Shown here in pieces: positions 6,109 through 10,091 of a DNA stretch of 10,091 bases (positions are counted from its first letter, which is position 1; each line of letters opens with the position of its first letter). The stretch spans positions 1 through 10,091 of the forward strand of contig JABMRO010000401.1 of assembly GCA_013202635.1 (NCBI GenBank), given 5' to 3'. The DNA is from Planctomycetota bacterium. Lineage in GTDB: Bacteria; Planctomycetota; Phycisphaerae; Sedimentisphaerales; Anaerobacaceae. The notes under the pieces are model-generated. The model ran no database searches. It was given only the letters and a program-made list of their open reading frames with translations, and had not been told where the DNA came from. The translations under genes were made by a program, and so were the position numbers.

Positions 6109-6711
6109 CTATTTGACGCCAAGCCCAGCCAACTCATTCTTAACCTGGCTGACACTCTCGAACAGAATCGTATTTAGCCCTGCTTGTTTTGCGCCCCTTA
6201 TATACTCCGGCTTATCATCTATGAATACCGATTGCCCGGCTTCCACCCCGAGCCTTTGGACGGTAAGTTCATAGATTCTTCTCTCAGGCTTGCTCGTCCC
6301 CTCAGCACACGAAAAGACCAATACATCGAACATATCATAGCTCAATTGATGAAAATACTGCATAGCCGGCTCTTCGGTATTGGACAAAAGCGCGGTCTTG
6401 TAGCCGCTTTTGCCAAGCCCGGCAGTTAAAGAAAATATTTCTTCTCTGGGCACATAGGCGGCTTTGAACGCATCAGCCCATAATGAAGAAACTTTCGGCG
6501 TTGATACTCCTAATTCGCCGCACATTCTTTCCCAGAATGTATCTTCACTGACTAAGCCTTTCTCGAAATCCGCTGAGAATTTATCGTGCGTTCTTATATA
6601 GTCTTCCTTCGATACGGCCAAAGCCTCCGAGCAATATTTCACCAGAGACGGAGCGGGGTCTTCTATCAAAACGCCTCCCCAATCGAATATTACAGATTTT
6701 ATTGCTTCCAT
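6109..6711 (-). CDS. HAD-superfamily hydrolase (HAD-IA, YihX/epoxide-hydrolase-N-type)
   Basis: This 200-residue haloacid-dehalogenase-fold protein is likely a cytoplasmic phosphatase acting on a small phosphorylated metabolite. Motif I is FDWGGVL (residues 9-15) with nucleophile D10. The usual second Asp is Gly12, as in the FDxGxV subgroup that includes YihX. Motif II is LLSNTEE (108-114, S110), motif III is K141 in TSKPERRIYE, and motif IV is FIDDKPEYI with D165/D166. An alpha-helical C1 cap lies between motifs I and II. Start choice: ATG 6711 has a GGGA about 8 nt upstream; ATG 6720 and GTG 6729 are in frame and possible. A promoter at 6758-6786 would give a leader of about 40 nt. It is the first gene of the operon with homocysteine methyltransferase and the acetyltransferase. 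Its substrate and any link to methionine metabolism are unknown. Confidence 0.85.
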   Translation of the reverse strand: MEAIKSVIFDWGGVLIEDPAPSLVKYCSEALAVSKEDYIRTHDKFSADFEKGLVSEDTFWERMCGELGVSTPKVSSLWADAFKAAYVPREEIFSLTAGLGKSGYKTALLSNTEEPAMQYFHQLSYDMFDVLVFSCAEGTSKPERRIYELTVQRLGVEAGQSVFIDDKPEYIRGAKQAGLNTILFESVSQVKNELAGLGVK

Positions 6712-6757
6712 CGCAAACATCCCATCCACAGCCGGTTTCCGTTATTTCCCCCACAGG

Positions 6758-6786
6758 ACAATACAAAGGTCCAATCCACATATCAA
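6758..6786 (-). promoter_or_regulatory. Sigma70-type promoter for the HAD/Hcy-methyltransferase/GNAT operon
   Basis: On the minus strand TTGATA (6786-6781) and TATTGT (6763-6758) are separated by exactly 17 nt, with transcription expected near 6750. This is about 40 nt before the HAD start codon. The match to consensus is good but not perfect. Confidence 0.5.
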
Positions 6787-6823
6787 CATTTTTTCGCCCC
6801 GGTTTAGCGGCCGCTATTGGTCT

Positions 6824-6852
6824 TTGACGAACAGCCCCACAGAATCTATAAT
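6824..6852 (+). promoter_or_regulatory. Near-consensus sigma70-type promoter for rmuC
   Basis: TTGACG (6824-6829) and a perfect TATAAT (6847-6852) are separated by exactly 17 nt. Transcription would begin near 6859, giving a leader of only about 20 nt before the ribosome site AAGGA (6867-6871). Confidence 0.7.
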
Positions 6853-6877
6853 CAATGCAACTTTTTAAGGAAAAATG

Positions 6878-7906
6878 ATGGAGCTTATTTTAACTGTAGT
6901 CATTGTCGTTTTGGTTTTATTCGTTGTCGGACTTTTGGTCTGGCTTATTATCTCCAACTCCGCCAACGCCGAGAAAATGGCAGGCCAGCAGGCATCATTC
7001 GGCCTTTTGCAGCAGCAGTTGGAAGCCCTCAAAAGCTCTCAGGACGACACAAAAGACAAACTCCAGAAATCCCTTCTGGACGGCCAGACAAATATCGGCA
7101 AAAACATGCAGGCCGGCCAGGAGGTCCTCGACCGGCTCAATAAGCAGATAGGCGAACTGTCGGGCACGAACAAGCAGATGATGCAGGTCGGAACAGAAGT
7201 CAGACGGCTCCAGGACATCCTAAGCTCGCCCAAACTCCGAGGCCAGATGGGCGAATGGTCACTCGAAAATCTCCTTGCCAATATCCTGCCCAAAGACAGA
7301 TACAAACTCCAGTACACATTCAAAGACGGTAAAACGGTTGACGCCCTGATAGAGCTGGCCGATTTCTCCGTGCCCGTCGATGCCAAGTTCCCGCTGCCGG
7401 GTTTTGAGAAAGTCGTAAAAGCCGAAGAAGAAGCGGAAAAAATAAAACTTCGCAGGCAATTTCTTAAGGATGTAAATAATCACATCGACAAAATCGCCTC
7501 CGATTATATAAGGCCCGCCGAGGGCACACTTGATTTTGCGTTAATGTATATACCCGCCGAGAACGTCTATTACGAAACGATAGTGAAATACATCGGAGAG
7601 AATCAGGATATTTTGCAATATTGTTTCGATAAAAAGGTAATCCCCGTTTCGCCGAATCTTTTATATGCCTATCTTATGACAGTAGCAATGGGCCTGCACG
7701 GCCTGCAGATTGAAAAGCAGGCCGCCGAAATCCGGCAAAATCTTAAAAAGCTCAACTCATCTTTCGCCGACTACGCCGGCACCTGGGACATTCTCGGCAA
7801 ACACCTGCGAAACGCATACAGCCAATACGATGAAGGCCAGAAAAAGCTCGACCGCTTCGGAATGCAGCTAAACCACATACAGGAAGAAAAGGAAGAAACT
7901 GAGTGA
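6878..7906 (+). CDS. rmuC: RmuC-family protein (predicted membrane-anchored DNA recombination/nuclease protein)
   Basis: The protein has 342 residues; the residue numbers here count from the adjacent ATG at 6875. An N-terminal membrane helix (about residues 4-27) is followed by a Gln/Lys/Leu-rich coiled coil (about 33-118), then the RmuC core. Core motifs are LRGQMGEWSLENLL (121-134, family RGxWGE), KTVDALIEL (153-161), VPVDAKFPLPGFE (166-178), FALMYIPAE (221-229) and SPNLLYAYLMTVAMGL (259-274). The family core is proposed to be a PD-(D/E)XK nuclease fold, with D156 and D169-A-K171 in the right places. In E. coli rmuC limits inversions at short inverted repeats. AAGGA at 6867-6871 is 3 nt from ATG 6875 but 6 nt from ATG 6878, so I prefer the second. 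The stop overlaps a possible GTG start of the next gene, and a ribosome site follows immediately, so the two are probably one transcript. Confidence 0.9.
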   Translation: MELILTVVIVVLVLFVVGLLVWLIISNSANAEKMAGQQASFGLLQQQLEALKSSQDDTKDKLQKSLLDGQTNIGKNMQAGQEVLDRLNKQIGELSGTNKQMMQVGTEVRRLQDILSSPKLRGQMGEWSLENLLANILPKDRYKLQYTFKDGKTVDALIELADFSVPVDAKFPLPGFEKVVKAEEEAEKIKLRRQFLKDVNNHIDKIASDYIRPAEGTLDFALMYIPAENVYYETIVKYIGENQDILQYCFDKKVIPVSPNLLYAYLMTVAMGLHGLQIEKQAAEIRQNLKKLNSSFADYAGTWDILGKHLRNAYSQYDEGQKKLDRFGMQLNHIQEEKEETE

Positions 7907-7910
7907 TTGA

Positions 7911-7916
7911 GGGAGG
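7911..7916 (+). promoter_or_regulatory. Ribosome-binding site GGGAGG for the HEPN gene
   Basis: GGGAGG starts 5 nt after the rmuC stop and lies 10 nt before ATG 7927. It favours that ATG over the upstream in-frame GTG at 7903, which overlaps the rmuC stop. Confidence 0.6.
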
Positions 7917-7926
7917 TAAAATCGCA

Positions 7927-8754
7927 ATGCGAATTGTAATACCCCTCTTTGATTTCTATAATGAAAGTTCAGAGGAATTTGTATTTTATAGTGGTAAGTA
8001 CGCATTACGAACATTCATTGCTGATGATGAAATACCACAAATAGATTTATTTTCCAAGCAAGACATTGACTATATGAGAATGGAATCGTGGGCTTTAGTT
8101 GCAGAGGATCCTGACATAAAAAAATATAAGCAAGAAGTGAATATCCTCCTTCTATCATTCAAGATCTATAAGCTAGCGCCCCTTTTCATAAAATACCGGT
8201 TGTGCAAGGAAGATGATTCTTTATGTTTTAGACTAAACGATACTATGCAGTATGTTTTGAGAGAAAAGAGCAACAGATTAATTACACGCGACGACCTAAA
8301 GCTGATAAATAATGGATTCTCAAATCTGTCAGAAATGCATCCTATATCGAACAGGACTCAAAATTCTTTATATTTTCTATATCGAGGTTTTCACTCGACA
8401 AAAATGATCGATAGTTTTGTGTTCCTGATGAGCGCCATCGAATCGCTTTTTTCGAGCGAAAAACGGGGAGGAATTACGAAAACTATATGTTCAAGAGTTT
8501 CCAACTTTTTAGACCATAAGCCTGAATGCACATACAAAGATATAAACAAGCTATATGATCTTCGTTCCAAAATAGTGCACGGAAAATTGGTGGTAAAAGA
8601 TGACATCAAAGGTCAGTTAGGAACACTGCATAAGCTCGAATATGTAGTAACGCAATGTATGAAGAAAATCTTGGACGAGAAGATTTATCCAATATATAAC
8701 GATGTTCAAAAGAAGGAACTTTATTTTAATGAACTCGTCAACAGAGTGCGGTAA
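7927..8754 (+). CDS. ApeA-like HEPN-domain protein (predicted RNase), AT-rich
   Basis: This 275-residue protein shows no signal peptide or membrane segment. The C-terminal half resembles the HEPN fold of ApeA-type proteins. One helix carries DSFVFLMSAIESLFSS (residues 162-177), with a hallmark acidic ESLF. After a loop, KLYDLRSKIVHGK (208-220) supplies the HEPN motif R213-x4-H218, the catalytic pair in HEPN ribonucleases of defence and toxin systems. The N-terminal half (1-140), with an LLLSFKIYKLAPLF segment, is unrecognised and may be a sensor or partner-binding part. The gene is visibly AT-richer, with A/T-ending codons, than rmuC before it and trxB after it, suggesting later acquisition. 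The start choice rests on GGGAGG at 7911-7916. No antitoxin-like small ORF or nucleotidyltransferase partner adjoins it. The HEPN assignment is by eye. Immunity or abortive infection is inference; it could be a housekeeping HEPN protein. Confidence 0.7.
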   Translation: MRIVIPLFDFYNESSEEFVFYSGKYALRTFIADDEIPQIDLFSKQDIDYMRMESWALVAEDPDIKKYKQEVNILLLSFKIYKLAPLFIKYRLCKEDDSLCFRLNDTMQYVLREKSNRLITRDDLKLINNGFSNLSEMHPISNRTQNSLYFLYRGFHSTKMIDSFVFLMSAIESLFSSEKRGGITKTICSRVSNFLDHKPECTYKDINKLYDLRSKIVHGKLVVKDDIKGQLGTLHKLEYVVTQCMKKILDEKIYPIYNDVQKKELYFNELVNRVR

Positions 8755-8761
8755 ACTCTGT
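8741..8761 (+). other. Hairpin across the stop codon of the HEPN gene
   Basis: ACAGAGT (8741-8747) and ACTCTGT (8755-8761) form a perfect 7-bp stem with a 7-nt loop that contains the TAA stop. No T-run follows, so it is not a classical intrinsic terminator. It may stabilise the mRNA end or weakly separate the gene from trxB 56 nt on. Confidence 0.35.
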
Positions 8762-8817
8762 GTAAAATGTGGGGTTCTAATCTTTGCAAATTAAGAATTG
8801 AATAAAGGATATTTTTT

Positions 8818-9813
8818 ATGTCAGAAAATTACGATTGCATCATAGTTGGGGGCGGCCCGGCGGGACTCGGGGCGGCTCTCTACACGGCCCGTGACAGGAT
8901 GAAAACTTTGATACTCGAAAAATTCATGCCCGGCGGACAAATAATCAACACAGACCGAATCGAAAACTATCCCGGCATCGAACGCATAGATGGCGCCGGT
9001 CTAATCATGCAAATGCAGCAACAGACCGAGAGCTTCGGGGCAGAGATAAAGACAGGCTCTGAAGTAACCGGCCTGGAAAAACTCGAAGACGGCAATATCG
9101 CGATTTTTTGTGACAAGGATAAATACACTGCAAGGGCCGTGATTTTAACGCCCGGCAGTGACTATCGAAAACTCGGCGTCCCCGGCGAAGAAGAGTTCCG
9201 CAATGCCGGTGCAGGCATCAGCTATTGCGGGACCTGCGATGCGCCATTCTTTAAGGGTAAAAAGGTCGTCGCCGTCGGCGGAGGCAATACAGCAGTGGAA
9301 GAAACACTGCACCTGACAAAGTTCGCGGAAAAGGTAACAATGATACATCGCAGGGACAAATTCAGGGCGGCCAGGGTTCTCGCAGAAGAGCTGCTCGCAA
9401 AAGCAAACGAGTCCAATTCAAATTTGATAATCAAGTACGACACCGTTGCGACCGCTATCGAAGGACAAGGCAAGGTCCAGTCGGTCAAACTCAAAAACGT
9501 AAAAACAAACGCCGAAGAAGACTATCCCTGCGACGGCGTATTTATCTTTATCGGGATGGTGCCGAACACCGGCTTTCTTAAAGGTTTCGTAGAGCTTACC
9601 GAACACGGCTTTATAAAGTGCGACTGCGCATATCTGCGAACGAGTGTGCCGGGCGTCTTCGTGGCCGGTGATTGCAGAATCGGAGCGGCCATGCAATTGG
9701 CTACCGCCGTCGGAGACGGCGTCGTCGCCGCTATGATGATAAAGCAGTATTTCAGAAATCCGAACTGGTGGAATGAGCCGGTCAGCGAACTGCTCGGACC
9801 CGGCGGATGGTAA
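8818..9813 (+). CDS. trxB: Thioredoxin reductase (NADPH, FAD)
   Basis: This cytoplasmic flavoenzyme passes electrons from NADPH through FAD and a dithiol to thioredoxin. FAD site: IIVGGGPAGLGAA (residues 8-20) and the C-terminal VFVAGDCR (280-287). Redox-active CGTC lies at 137-140, followed by D141 as in low-molecular-weight TrxB, where CATC is usual. NADPH site: VAVGGGNTAVEE (151-162), with Asn where GGGD is standard, plus HRRDKFR (177-183), whose arginines bind the 2'-phosphate. At 331 residues it is slightly longer than typical bacterial TrxB (about 310-320), because of an aromatic tail including NPNWWNEP and GPGGW. AAAGGA at 8804-8809 with 8-nt spacing supports the start. trxA lies 167 nt downstream on the same strand, giving the complete thioredoxin system side by side. 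I saw no clear promoter in the 63 nt before trxB, so it may be read from the rmuC promoter. Confidence 0.95.
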   Translation: MSENYDCIIVGGGPAGLGAALYTARDRMKTLILEKFMPGGQIINTDRIENYPGIERIDGAGLIMQMQQQTESFGAEIKTGSEVTGLEKLEDGNIAIFCDKDKYTARAVILTPGSDYRKLGVPGEEEFRNAGAGISYCGTCDAPFFKGKKVVAVGGGNTAVEETLHLTKFAEKVTMIHRRDKFRAARVLAEELLAKANESNSNLIIKYDTVATAIEGQGKVQSVKLKNVKTNAEEDYPCDGVFIFIGMVPNTGFLKGFVELTEHGFIKCDCAYLRTSVPGVFVAGDCRIGAAMQLATAVGDGVVAAMMIKQYFRNPNWWNEPVSELLGPGGW

Positions 9814-9877
9814 AAAAGGCAAAAAAGCCCTCAAATCAGCCCGCCTGCTCGTTTATTAGGGGTAATAACATTTTTTG

Positions 9878-9906
9878 TTGACGCCAGCCAATGGCTCAGG
9901 TATTAT
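9878..9906 (+). promoter_or_regulatory. Sigma70-type promoter for trxA
   Basis: TTGACG (9878-9883) and TATTAT (9901-9906) are separated by exactly 17 nt, with transcription expected near 9913. This gives a leader of about 68 nt before trxA, so thioredoxin can be expressed independently of trxB. Confidence 0.65.
9886..9896. promoter_or_regulatory. Palindrome in the trxA promoter spacer (possible operator)
   Basis: AGCCA-A-TGGCT is a perfect 11-bp dyad lying between the -35 and -10 boxes of the trxA promoter. Operators inside the spacer are typical of regulators that clamp RNA polymerase, such as MerR-type activators. The spacer here is 17 bp rather than the 19-20 bp those usually need, so simple repression is as likely. 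Confidence 0.4.
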
Positions 9907-9980
9907 CACCCCAAGATAAATCCGGCTTTTATAGTCGGGCGGTAATTCCTGCGAATTCTTGGCTGAAAGGATAAAATAAT

Positions 9981-10091
9981 ATGGCTGGTAATGTAATTGA
10001 GTTAACCGATGCTACTTTTGACGAGACTGTTCATAGTTCAGATGTGCCCGTGCTGGTTGATTTCTGGGCGCCCTGGTGCGGTCCCTGCAAA
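9981..10091 (+). CDS. trxA: Thioredoxin (partial, 3' end beyond window)
   Basis: The first 37 codons of a thioredoxin are present, translating to MAGNVIELTDATF at the start and DFWAPWCGPCK at the edge. The active site WCGPC (residues 32-36) is complete, and the hydrophobic VPVLVDFWA strand before it is canonical. AAAGGA at 9966-9971 lies 9 nt before the ATG. TrxA would be reduced by the TrxB encoded just upstream and would serve as the general cytoplasmic disulfide reductant. About two thirds of the gene lies beyond the window. Confidence 0.93.
   Translation, partial: MAGNVIELTDATFDETVHSSDVPVLVDFWAPWCGPCK

Larger units (their letters stand above)
9859..9912. repeat. Inverted repeat flanking the trxA promoter
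   Basis: GGGGTAATAA (9859-9868) and TTATCACCCC (9903-9912) are complementary at 9 of 10 positions. The left arm lies upstream of the -35 box and the right arm covers most of the -10 box and the expected start point. The arms are about 44 bp apart centre to centre, roughly four helical turns. This suits a repressor that binds both sites, but the regulator is unknown. Confidence 0.5.

Noticed and set aside
7927..8754. HEPN gene as half of a HEPN/MNT toxin-antitoxin pair
   Set aside because: No small nucleotidyltransferase (GSxxxG) gene is next to it; neighbours are rmuC and trxB.
9814..9850. Intrinsic terminator after trxB (GGCAAAAAAGCC)
   Set aside because: The stem is only 3 bp and no T-run follows; not enough to call.

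Overview
The window looks like an ordinary bacterial chromosome of moderate GC, with one AT-richer insertion-like gene. It carries no RNA genes, insertion sequences, phage genes or CRISPR array that I can see. Tat-exported TIM-barrel lipoproteins, low-complexity Arg/Gly-rich secreted proteins, a stand-alone homocysteine methyltransferase domain and a trxB-trxA pair would suit a Planctomycetota/PVC-type bacterium (perhaps Phycisphaerae). This is inferred from gene character only, and taxonomic confidence is low to moderate.

Layout: positions 1-6711 are transcribed leftward and 6878-10091 rightward. The two blocks diverge from a 166-bp control region (6712-6877) that holds a recognisable sigma70-type promoter on each strand. 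The first leftward unit is HAD phosphatase-like, then homocysteine S-methyltransferase, then GNAT acetyltransferase. The gaps are 28 nt and an ATGA stop/start overlap, so it reads as one tightly coupled operon. After a 205-nt gap holding a long-loop inverted repeat (4206-4410), plus leader to 4175, comes a second leftward group: an exported O-methyltransferase-like protein, a Tat/lipobox TIM-barrel protein 21 nt downstream, and an APC-superfamily amino acid permease 133 nt further on. The leftmost part holds an 80-codon small ORF that overlaps the start of a secreted Arg/Gly/Met-rich protein running off the left edge. That last gene has no stop codon inside the window.

The rightward block is an RmuC-family membrane-anchored predicted nuclease, then an AT-rich gene whose C-terminal half looks like an ApeA-type HEPN (predicted RNase) domain, then thioredoxin reductase (trxB) and the first 37 codons of thioredoxin (trxA). 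trxA has its own strong promoter, with a palindrome in its spacer and a 10-bp inverted repeat around it. TrxB and TrxA together form the NADPH-dependent thiol-reducing system.

Points most worth a second look are: (i) three ORFs sharing the same MLKK signal-peptide template, two of them followed by R/G-rich tracts; (ii) a methyltransferase fold behind a signal peptide, with a changed metal-ligand position; (iii) the HEPN gene of deviating composition coupled to rmuC; and (iv) the nested dyad symmetry at the trxA promoter.
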